Below, in pieces: positions 46,300 to 57,188 of a stretch of 64,000 nucleotides of DNA. Position 1 is the stretch's first letter, and each line of letters starts with the position of its first letter. The DNA is from Silurus meridionalis (lineage: Eukaryota; Chordata; Actinopteri; Siluriformes; Siluridae): NCBI RefSeq assembly GCF_014805685.1, contig NC_060900.1, positions 3,776,601-3,840,600 of the forward strand, in the 5' to 3' direction. Below the pieces are notes generated by a model. That model made no database searches. It saw nothing but the letters and a program-made list of their open reading frames with translations, and was not told the DNA's origin. The translations under genes were made by a program, and so were the position numbers.

Positions 46300-47200
46300 C
46301 TTCATTATGGACTTTTCCCTTCTGTTAATAGGGAAATTTCTTGCAATTAATTACGTTTTACACTAAAAAAAAATGTATATGACTAATATAAATCTGTTAT
46401 CTTATGCATGTACTAGTTAACAATGGAAGCATAGGACCACTAGCATCATGTAAACAGTGAATTTTTAAATGTGTTTTATTCACATACAAATCAAATAAAT
46501 TTTATTCATAAACATTATGTAGAATATTCTCTTTATTTATATTCATAGGCAAATATAATTAAGTAAATATAAGTTTGATACCTTTGACTTATTTTAGAAA
46601 CTTTCTAAATGTTTATTCATGTGTCATTACCAGGACACAGTTGAGTTTTTATGTAGTTATGTAGTATTTCGAAAAATGTTGCTCTATTATAACATTATAA
46701 CATTATATATAACACTATAAAATTAGTCAAGCAATCAAGTCAAGTAGGCTTTTGTTGTCATTCAACCATATACAATACAATATGCAATAAATCAGCTGTG
46801 TATACGGTTAAAATGATAATTAAACCTATTGGACTAACTGCATATGGTTGGAATTACTTATTACTATCATCGTAGCAAAGCAATAGTAGTATAGAAGCCC
46901 TGTATTTTCAAGATAACCAGTTTAAGTCAATGCATGATACGTTTCGGTTAGATTAGGTTCAGGTTTACCTGGCAATGACCTGTGTTTTGGCCAAACATGA
47001 GCAAACATTATCTGGAATTAGCCCGAATCAATCACATCTTATACATGTGTGGCATTTCAGTGGTTCGGTTTGTTTATTAGTTAGTTAACTCTGAGTTTTT
47101 ACTATAAGATTGGATGTTACAAAGAGTACTGAGCTATATTAGTCATGTGTTGTTCGTGTTTAATTATTAATTATTCTAAAATAGTTTTTGTAATCGTTTT
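46300..47200. other. Upstream of b2m, no gene recognised
   Basis: AT-rich. A dispersed repeat fragment AGTCAAGTAGGCTTTTGTTG lies near 46738. CTTATACATGTGTGGCATTT at about 47038 recurs at 47754. Confidence 0.4.
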
Positions 47201-47209
47201 GTCTAGTGA

Positions 47210-49200
47210 ACCAGCTAAAACATGAACCAGCTAAAACATAATTTCATGCGCTACTGGGTTGCCAAGGACAATAAAAGGAAACAACAACAAGGAGATAAAA
47301 AGTAGGGGTACACATGGTTTAGCATAGCCAAATGCAAAACTCTAGATAATATCTGCAGAAAAAAAAAAATTTGAATATTGCAAGCAAAAATAGGATTTTG
47401 ATATTATTTAATGTGGTGTTCATGTTTACGAAGGTATAAAAACACGCAGGGGAAAACCAGGAAGGAGGAGACTGGAGGATGGTTAGCAGGAGGGTTCTGT
47501 AACGATTGGCTTCCGTTTGCTCCACCTTCAAAAATAAAAGTGAAACAAAATCTGATTATGAAGTGACAAATAAATGAGAGCTCAGAACTTCTTATTTAAA
47601 TCTATTTAGAGCAGGTGATTTCACACGTATATTAAATAGTGAGCATATTATATTCATAAATAGGTATTCATTCGAAATTGTGTACTTGATCAATGCGTTA
47701 AGGCTAAACAAAGACCTGACCTGTATACAATCTGCAAATACAGTCAATCACGTCTTATACATGTGTGGCATTTCTGTGGTCCAGTGTAAAACAATCACTC
47801 AATCCAGACACTTTTAGATCATATTGAAAAGTGTGAATATGGTATTTCTGATATTTTGGTGAGATTTTGTTATAAGGTTAAATGTTAGAATGAGGACTAA
47901 AGAGGATTGAGCAAAAATGATTTTGGTGTGACCATCCTTTGGCTTTTATTTCTTACACTAACATTTTTACAGTGCAATTAGCAAAGAACTGGTGAAACCC
48001 AGACCCAGGTTCACCCAGGTTCACCCATATACTGTCTGGAGAAGTTTGGCCAGAAGTTGTCTTCATGAAAGAATTGTGGCCAAATAGCCATGCCTCCAAA
48101 ATGGAACAGGCAACAGTGAAGCATTGTGGAGGTTGCTTGCCAGTCTGGGGCTGCATTTCTGCAAACAGAGTTGGAGATTTGGTCAGGATTAATGGTGTCC
48201 CCATTGCTGAGAAATACAGGCAGATACTTATCCATCATGCAGTAGCATCAGGAAGGTCTGTGCTTGGCCCCAAATTTATCCTGTAGCAGGACAATGACCC
48301 CCAAACATACAGCCAATGCCATTAAGAACTATCATCAGAACAATGAATACTAGAAGTGTTGGTTTGGCCTCCACAGAGCCTTTATCTCAACATCATCTTA
48401 GTCTGTCTTGGATTACATGAAAAGACAGAAGGATTTGAAGAAGCCTACCTCTACAGAAGTTCTGTGGTTGGTATTTCAAGATGTTTGGAACAACCTACCC
48501 ACTGAGTTCTTTAAAAAACTGTTCTTTTAAAAAGTGTACAGAGAAAAATTGATGCTGTTCTGCAAGCAAAGGGGCGGTAACGCCAAATATTGATTTGATT
48601 TGGAATTTCATTCTCTTCATTTACTTTTCATTTTGTTCATTGATCAAAATAAACACTTTAAAAAAAGTCTTACTTTACAGCATTTTTTCATGAATGCCCA
48701 AAACGTTTGCACAGTACGGTATATATATGAGCCACGTCTTCTTTGGATTTATTTATTACTTATTAAAAAACGTAGGCTATTTTACATTTAACACACGATT
48801 GGGTTCTGTGAGAAAGTAAAACTATTTGACATTCAAGAATGCTATAAAACAACAAAAACAAGAAGGAGCTAAAAAGTAGAGGTAAACACTGTTTAGCATA
48901 GGAATATGCAGGACTTTAAAAATGTATCTTCACATTAGAAGATTGCTAACAAAAACAAGCTCTGGTTATTATTCAGTGCATGTTAATGTTTACTGGGGTA
49001 TTAAAAGAAACCCAGGGGAAAACCAAGGAGGAGGAGCCTGGAGGATGGTGGTGACGACTGGATTTCATTCGCTCTACTTTCAAAAATAAAAGTGAAACAA
49101 GGTTTGATAATAACATGACAAATAAATGAAAGCTCAAAATCTCTCATTCCAATCTCTTTTAGATCGCTTTTCAGAGTGACACCACTGCTTAGCAATTCAA
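47210..49200. repeat. Duplicated block interrupted by a Tc1 remnant
   Basis: 47280-47580 and 48865-49130 share, in the same order, AGGGGAAAACCA, GGAGGAG..CTGGAGGATGG, a TTCAAAAATAAAAGTGAAAC box and GACAAATAAATGA. The copies are direct and about 1.56 kb apart. Confidence 0.65.
47920..48724 (+). pseudogene. Tc1-like transposase remnant, C-terminal half
   Basis: Contains GAAGCATTGTGGAGGTTGC, then GCAGGACAATGACCCCCAAA and TTGGCCTCCACAGAGCCTTT. The order matches the D-D-E catalytic half of fish Tc1-like elements. It has frame breaks and ends at the terminus AACGTTTGCACAGTACGGTA. The 5' part is missing. Confidence 0.75.
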
Positions 49201-49204
49201 TGAA

Positions 49205-49990
49205 AGGCCAGTACACATATGGCTATGTTAATTATGGAAAAAAAAAAAAAAGAGATTTGAAGTGATATTACAGTATGAGACCGCATCAAATGTTTGTTTA
49301 TTTGAATTTATATACAAAACCAGATGCTCAAACATGGCCATTGGAGCCATAGTTGTCCTTGGATGATTTAATTTGACCTGTCATACTATAAATGAGAAAA
49401 GGGTAATAATGCCATTTGGAAAAACATCCTGAAAAATAAACACCAGCTTTATGTCTCTCTAAATAGTTTTATTAGGCACTGAACTCTGCTGTACAAAAAA
49501 ATTGTTTCTTATTATTCTTATGTTTCACTGAGCTAGCATTTAGAAAATAAAACTTCATTTAGTGTTTAGCAGATTACCGAGTCATGTTTTCCATTAATGA
49601 ATTCATTAAATTTTTAATTTGATGTCATTATAAATGAGAGCAACCATAGCAACTTTAATGTTAATATAATGTTTGGTATAATAAAACATTTACAATATTA
49701 ATTTTTGGCCCACCATAGGAAACATTTTGGACTCCACTGATATACAGTGTTTCCTGAGACAAACTGACACCTAGTGGTGCTGGTTGTGTTATGCATTCTG
49801 AGATGATGTTTTTGTGAACAGTAATTATTTAAATAATCGTACCCACTAAAATGGTCCAAGGTAGAGTCATGGGTCTAGGCTTAGGCCATCACAGAAATAA
49901 GTCATAGGCATCAGAATTCATTGTTGAGTGTGGGGAGTGAAGACTAGCTCGACTATCTGTGGTCCCACAGAAGACCTTCTGTAGCAGAAA
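49205..49990. other. Intergenic, nothing recognised
   Basis: AT-rich sequence with an A-tract near 49240 and no supported features. Confidence 0.4.
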
Positions 49991-50345
49991 GTTCATGCTG
50001 GCTCTATTGTGAGTCTGTGTAGCTGCAAAATGGCCCGTATGCCCATGTTGACCCCATCCATTACCCATCATGGGCACATGAGCAAAAAAGCTGGTTATTG
50101 GAGCAGTGGAATAAAGTGACCTGGTCTGAGAACTCATGCTTTCATTTACATCACTCATGCTGGAAGCGTGGACGTTGCTTACCCAAGGTTGAGCGTCCAT
50201 TGTTAAAAGCGTCATCAGAATTGTCACCCATTGGATGTTGTTTGTATGTTTTGTTTGTTGAAAACAAATCAGCCCATTTGGCACCAACAGCAATGCCAAG
50301 GTTAATATCCCAGAGGTCACACTTTTCCCTCATTCTTTTGTTAAA
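49960..50345 (+). pseudogene. Tc1-like transposase fragment
   Basis: Plus-strand MEQWNKVTWSENSCFHLHHS is the W-S-D-E-S block that carries the first catalytic Asp in Tc1 transposases (Asp is Asn here). The upstream ATGGCCCGTATGCCCATGTT fits the same family. Broken and truncated. Confidence 0.6.
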
Positions 50346-50599
50346 TGTGAATATTTTTATTACCTTAAGCTTTTTGACCTGTTTGCATTGAAGTGTATGT
50401 ACTGCATTGCTGCTGCATGATTGGCTGGTTTAAATAACTGCATACATGTGCACAGAGTATGTGTGTTTGCATCTCAATCAATAACCATATATCATTACTA
50501 GCATGCATAATCAATAAACAGCATGAGCACAGGTTCTTAAAATAAGTATGCATACTAAAAATGTTAGTACGCTCAAAAAGGTATGCGTGCTCAATATAT

Positions 50600-51086
50600 A
50601 CTGCTCAGGGATAACATTATGACTGCCTGCCTAATATTGTGTTGGTCCACCTTTTGCTGCCAAAACAGTTCTGCTGTTTCCATCGAGCATTAACAGCATG
50701 AACTTCTTCAGCAGTTTGAGCTACAGGAGCTGGTCTGTTGGATCGGACCACACGAACCAGCCTTCGCTCCCCACGCGCATCAACGAGTCTTGTCGCCGGT
50801 TCACCACTGTCCCTTCCTTGGAGCACTTTTGATAGATTCTGACCACTGCAGACCAGGAACAGCTTACAAGAGAGCGCCAGATGCTTGGAGATGCTCTGAC
50901 CCAGACGTCTAGCCGGCACAATTTGTCAAACTGCTTCTAACACGTCAACTTTGAGGACAAAATGTTCACATGCTGCCTAATAAATATATCCACCCACTAA
51001 CAGGTGCCATGATAAAGAGATCATCAGTGTTCTTCACTTCACAGCTCATAATGTTATGATGTCATAATGTTATCCCTGATCAGTGT
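50600..51086 (-). pseudogene. Family B Tc1-derived element inside the palindrome array
   Basis: Ends CTGCTCAGGGATAACATTAT and ATAATGTTATCCCTGATCAG. The minus strand encodes a decayed copy of the HTH remnant (VRIYQKCSKEGTVVNR). Confidence 0.7.
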
Positions 51087-53527
51087 AGTAGTATTGCATA
51101 GTTAAAGATTAGGATGCAAAACAAATAAACATATAAAAAAATGTGAATCTAGAATAAGTATATGTGCAAGAGTTCAGGCTTAGATGTGTGTGTGAAAGCT
51201 CATACAAAACGTTCAGACACTTTTAGTGTTCGTCCTTAACATGTGTTTAGATGCAGTTGTCACGCCGTGTGATTCGTGCTTTCAGGATGAAGGTTGAGTT
51301 GAAGGTTGAACTGCATCTGCTGCAATCTGCACAAGCGAATATATTTATGTGGATTTAATAGCTGTTTTTTTTATTTCACAGCGGCTGGCAGAGGAGAAGA
51401 AATCGATTTGGTCATAGATACACTTGTAAGGACATTTACAAGACAGAATTTAAAATAAAAAGCTGGACATCTTGAGACAAGGTCAGCCGAAGCAGTTCTT
51501 AAACTTTTTCATAAAGCATTGAATTACTTTCGAGTTTTCTTTCTTGTAGCATTTGCACAAATACACACAATCTGCTTTTATTTTAAATCCCCAGGAAAAC
51601 TGTAACGCATGGAAAAATGCACACAAATGCTCATAAGGTTTTTGGGGTAATTTTATAAGGTTAATATTGATTCTAGAAATAATGTATTTGGGTGGTGCAG
51701 CTGTGGCTGCAGTGAAAGGAGACTTGTTGATTATTGACTTTTTTTGCTTCATTTTTTTAATGATATTCATTCCTTCTGTGTAAAGGTGCGCTAGTATGCA
51801 AACCAAAAGGGACATTTTTTTACACATTGCGTTTTTTAGACACAAAGGTCTTGCGTTTAGTCACTTTCTGTAATGCTCTGTGTTTTAAGTTTGCTGAATT
51901 TGCTGTTTATGTTACGAGTTGAAACGAGCTCATGCAAATAAGGATTGTGCTTCTGCTGATGTTGTTGTTATTGCTGTGTATAGAAGTGTGCATCAGTGAC
52001 CAAACTCAAAATATTTGTATGCATGATAAAATTACTAGTATGCAAAACAAGTGTGCATACTCAAAACATTAATATCCAAGATAATTATGAATACTAAAAA
52101 CGTTTCTAGAAGCAATATACGTATAAAAAAAGAAAGAATAGAAATATCAGGTAATTCAGGAAAATGTGATTGCTGAAGATAAAACACACTGGTTGATAAG
52201 AGAATGGGTACTTAAAATGCAAGTATGCAAATTTATAACACTACTATGCTAATAAGTATGAATGCTCCAAAATGTATATGTAATAATATGCATAATAGTA
52301 TGCATGCACAAAATTATTATTATGCAAAAAAATAAGTATGCATACTTAAAATATGAGTATGCAAAATAAGCATGCATACCACGAAGGGGTAAGAATATTA
52401 AAAATGATGTTTGTTGAATAAGTACATTTACATTTGCCCCCATATCTAAATGTATTTGTTTGTTTGTTTGCAAAATAAGTATGTATGTGATGTACAAGTA
52501 ATCATTAATACTAAAAAAGGAATAAGTATGTATGCAAGTGTTAATAAAATGAATTCATTGTATTGAAAATTAATTTACATCATTCTGAATCCACCGTGAC
52601 CCTGATCAGGAAAGTGTGGTTGCTGAAAATAAAACATCAACTTGGACAGAATGGAGACTCAAAATACATACTCAAAATTATAGTATGCATACTTAACCTA
52701 TTAGTATGCATTAGAAGTATGCATACTCGAAATAATAGTATGCATACTCGAAATAATAGTATGCATACTTAAAATAATAGCATTCAAAATAAGTATGCAT
52801 ACTCAAAATAATAGTATGGAAAATTATTTTTATGAATTATTAAATTATATTTTAGTATACAAATGTATTTTAGCATAAAGGTGTGCTAGTATGCAAGTAG
52901 GCCAAAATGCAATTTCCTTTGTTAAAATGTGTACTCCAGTACACATAGCATTTATTTTAGTGTGCAAGTAATCTAGTAGGCAAGGGTACAAGGGTACAAA
53001 TATCTTACTGAAAGACTTTCGTCTTATGCAAATAAAGAAAGAACATATTAAAGAATTATTAGCCTGATTCATGCTAATGCCCCACTTCTCCTGCGAGCTG
53101 TATTCACTTGAGAATCCCTTGCTGCTGCTGAGGCTGGTCCCACATTGATACCTCACTCAAGATTGCTGTGGATGGTCTCACTGGTTCTACATTCTACATC
53201 TCATTCATTATTCAGTGAATAAAAAATCCATCATGACCCTCATCAGGATAGTGAGGTTGCTAAAGCTGAATAAAAACCATACACTGGCCAGAAATGGAGA
53301 ATGGCTACTTAAAATGCATATTAAAAAGGTAGTATGCTTACTCAAACTATTATAATGCAAAATAAGTATGCATATTCAAAATAGCAGTGTGCATACTAAA
53401 AATGCTAGTATGCAAAAATAAGCATGCAGAGTCGAAATAATAGTATGCAAGATATGTATAAATATCAAATAAATCAAATGTTTGTTCATTGAAGTATGCA
53501 TGCAAAAATCTTTTTGTGTGTGTTTGT

Positions 53528-53552
53528 TTGTGTGGGTGGTTGTGTGTGTGTG

Positions 53553-53584
<32 letters not shown>

Positions 53585-53602
53585 TGTGTGTGTGTGTGTG
53601 TG
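53528..53602. repeat. (TG)n/(TGCG)n microsatellite
   Basis: TG blocks flank a run of GTGC units, inside the palindrome array. Confidence 0.9.
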
Positions 53603-54369
53603 CGCTGGAGGTATTGATTCTTGTATGATAGAATGGATAGAATGCTATAACTCAATGACTCAAATATGCTCATTTTCAAGTTTTCAAGCAAGTATTGTTT
53701 TTTATGCAAATTGCATTTATTAAATGCAAAGGTGTTGTGTTTTGTCACTTTCTGTAATGTGTTTTTAGATTATTTGCTGTTTATGTTATGAGTTGAAAGA
53801 AATTGTGCTTCTGATGATGTCATTGTTATTGCTGTGTATAGAAGAAGATGCTTCTCAGACCACTTCTTAATAAATGCCCAATGAAAAGAAACTCAAATGC
53901 AAACTCAAAATGTTTGTATGCATGCTAAATTTACTAGTATGCAAAACAAGTGTGCATACTCAAAATAACAATATCCAAGATAATTATGAATACTAAAAAA
54001 ATGTTCCTATAAGAAATATACATATAAAAAAAACACAAGTAAGTAAACAGTGTGGTTGATGAAGATAAAACACACTGTTCAATAAGAGAATGGGTACTTA
54101 AAATGCATACTCAAAATTCTAGTATGCAAAATTTAAACACTAGTATGCAAATAAGTATACATACTCAAAATAATAGTATGCATACTTAAAATAGTAGTAT
54201 GCAAAATAAGTATGCATACTGAAATAATAGTATGCATACTTAAAAAGTAGTATGCAAAATAAGTATGCATACTGAAATAATAGTATGCATACTTAAAATA
54301 TTAGTATGCAAAATAATTTACGCAAACCATGTAGGGCTAAGTAAGGATACTAAAAATTATGTTTGTAGA

Positions 54370-54482
54370 ATAAGACAGGAGGTGGAACTGGAGGTAGCAG
54401 AGCTGAAGATGTTGAGGTTTTCATTGGGAGTGACGACAATGTACAGGATTAGAAATGAGTTTATTCGAGGGAGGGTGCATTA
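54370..54482 (+). pseudogene. Fragment of the same non-LTR retrotransposon
   Basis: Encodes LEVAELKMLRFSLGVTTMYR then IRNEFIRGRVH, the segment that precedes GTAHVGCFGDK in the 23063 copy. Confidence 0.6.
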
Positions 54483-55751
54483 ATTATTTTTATTTATTTC
54501 TTTTTTATTTACTTATTTATTTATTTAAGAATAAAACAGTATACAAGTAAGGCAAAATGTAAATGCATCCATAAAATAGAGACTAGTATGCATACTTAAA
54601 ATAGTAGTATGCAAAATAAGTATGCATACTCAAAATATTAGCATGCATACTTAAAAAAGTAGTATGCAAAATAAGTATGCATACTCAAAATATTAGCATG
54701 CATACTTAAAAAAGTAGTATGCAAAATAAGTATTCAAAGTTTGTAGAATGTATGTAGAAGTATGCATTCAAGTGTTCAGGTGTTATTCGGTATTCTCATT
54801 CTCAATACCTGTAACAAAATGTATGTATGCATACACAAAGTATTAGTATGCAAAATACTAGTATATCAGGAATAAACCTGCTTTTGGATATAAACCAAAT
54901 GCAAAATAACAGTGAACAGTGAAAGAGTAGAAAATAAAGTATATTTTATTGAAAATTGGTGTACAAGCGTACTTAGGGGAAAAATGTTTTTTGGCAAAAA
55001 AAAAACAAAAAAAACGTATATTTTATTTCAAATGAGGTCACAGCTAACAAAAGATAGTTTTAATGAAATTATAACTTCACTCGGGGGTGCAATGAGGGAT
55101 AAATAAAACAATAAATACATGCAATGACACCCCCATATACACTGTATATACTGCATATCCCATTTTGTGCACCTCTGACTTTACTTTACAAAAGCACCAG
55201 GAGACTGAAGCATTTACTTTTATAAAAATGTATGCTTTAATCCAGTTACGATTACAATTGAATTTTAAATTAAATTTACTATATACATTTAAGGAAGAAC
55301 TGCACAAATCCAGGTAAAGATAACTGCATAACTGCATAACTGCATATTTAAACAGCCACACATTAGCATCCATAAATACTTTTGGAGTGAACTACCAAAC
55401 TAGCACAGGCTTCCCATTCTGTTAGAGTTCTCCTACATCACCAACTCTGAATCCATCGTGACCTTGATCAGGACAATGTAGCTGATAAAAAGAAATATGA
55501 CCAAAACATTCTCTGGTCCATAAGAAATAGGATAAATGCATAATCAAAATTATAGTATCCATACTGAAAATATCAGTATGCAAAATAAGTATGCATTAAT
55601 TAGTATGCAAAAAAATGATCAGCATCAAAATTAGGCATCAGTATGCAAAATATCAGTATGCAAAATTAGTATGCATACTCGATATATTATACATAACACT
55701 GACATTTTGCAAAATAAGTATGCATACTCAAAATATCAGTATGCAAAACAA

Positions 55752-56135
55752 GTATCTTTTTCTTCTTTTGGCTGCTCCCATTAGGGGTCGCCACAGCGGA
55801 TCATCCGTCTCCATATCCCCTGTCCTCTACATCTGCCTCCTGCAGCCCAACCACCTGCATGTCTTCCCTCACCACATCTATAAATCTTCTCTTTGGCCTT
55901 CCTCTTTTCCTCCTTCTTGATGGCTCCATCCTCAGCATTCTCCTACCGATATACTCCATGTCCCTCCTCTGCACATGTCCAAACCATCTCAGTCTCACCT
56001 CCCTCACCTTGTCTCCAAAACATCATACATGCACTGTCCCTCTATTAAACTCATTTCTAATCTTATCCATCCTCATCCTTCACAACAAAAACCTTAACAT
56101 CTTCAGCTCTACTACCTCCTGCTCCACCTCCAAGT
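55752..56135 (-). pseudogene. 3' end of the non-LTR retrotransposon, reverse orientation
   Basis: Minus strand encodes REVRLRWFGHVQRRDMEYIG and RRKRGRPKRRFIDVVREDMQ, the same family as 23063-23364 but in the opposite orientation. Its 3' end lies at about 55755. Frameshifted. Confidence 0.75.
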
Positions 56136-56165
56136 ATGCATACTCAAATTATTAGTATGCAAAAT

Positions 56166-56560
56166 ATCACACTTTAAATGTACCTAAATGTATGCATCAT
56201 GCAGGAGTAATTAATAATGAGTTAATTAATAATGAATGATTATGAACACTTTTTTATTATTACTAGATCATACCTGAGATATAGTAAGTAAGCATAGTAT
56301 AGAAGAAAACTTGAGAAGAAAGTAGCGAAATAAAAATAAAAAGACTACAGAATAAAGTATAGATTTAACGCACTGCTGATTGAACTGTGTGTGATTATTC
56401 TCTTTTCTCTTGTAGAACAAAAGTGATTGCATCTCACACTTCATTTACTTCCTATATATCTGTGCCTGTGAGCTTAATACAAAGATTTCATCTCTCCATC
56501 ATTCTTTCATTCCATTCCTTCTTTAATTCATTCTCAATACCATTCTTTACTCTCTTTTTT

Positions 56561-56620
<60 letters not shown>

Positions 56621-57188
56621 TCCACCTCCTCCTGTTCCTCTGTCTCTCGCCCTCTCTCCTCTCGTCTCATTCTTTCGTTCCTCTCAGGCAGCAGCATGCG
56701 TATCTCACACTCGTTTTATTAGCCGCCGGAACAGAAGATGCTCTCGTAAAAGAGCTTTTATTTCCTGTGCAGCTTTTTTTTCTCTCTTCATTGTTGCTCT
56801 AGAGGGAGGAATAATACAGTTTTTGCAACACGTAAATTCAAAGCAGGTATGGCTTTCTTTTTTTTTCTTTGCAGCTTCATATTTATAAGGTACACAAACC
56901 TGATGTTTAGGGAAGCACTGTGAGTGATGGAGTGGATGCATCTTCTGCATATGAGGTACATTTTGTTCCTGATTCTTTTAAAAATTAAGCTTCATTCTTC
57001 ATTGCGGCATCTTCAATTTGCCACTTTCAGCTAATTACTGAGACGACCTGCCCTCTATTTTTCTGTCCCAGTTACACTTTTGGAGACACTGAAAGAGATA
57101 GAGAGAAGGAGAGAGAGAGAGTTTCTATATCTATATCTATACACATATGTATAAGACATATATACACTTTTTTTTGTCATAAGGCAAC
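56166..57188. other. Upstream region of the PKG-like gene
   Basis: AT-rich, with a CT microsatellite at 56567-56615 and a GA tract at about 57090-57120. The 5'UTR and promoter of the PKG-like gene should lie here, but no clear core element was seen. Confidence 0.45.

Larger units (their letters stand above)
50536..56165. repeat. Long array of short TATGCATA palindrome repeats
   Basis: At least 15 exact AGTATGCATACT palindromes and many variants (AGTATGCAAAATAAGTATGC) are spread over about 5.6 kb, separated by AAAATAATAG/CTTAAAATA spacers. A larger unit near 51835-52240 recurs at 53715-54120, about 1.89 kb apart. Family B and LINE fragments are inserted. Confidence 0.85.

Noticed and set aside
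49889..50320. 143-codon minus-strand frame
   Set aside because: The plus strand of the same DNA shows a Tc1 transposase block. The minus frame is its shadow.
50536..56165. Regular short repeats considered as a CRISPR array
   Set aside because: The genome is eukaryotic. Spacers are near-identical AT-rich units rather than unique sequence, and no cas genes are present.
56387..56722. 111-codon Ser-Leu rich plus-strand frame upstream of the PKG-like gene
   Set aside because: It is driven by the CT microsatellite and shows no domain.
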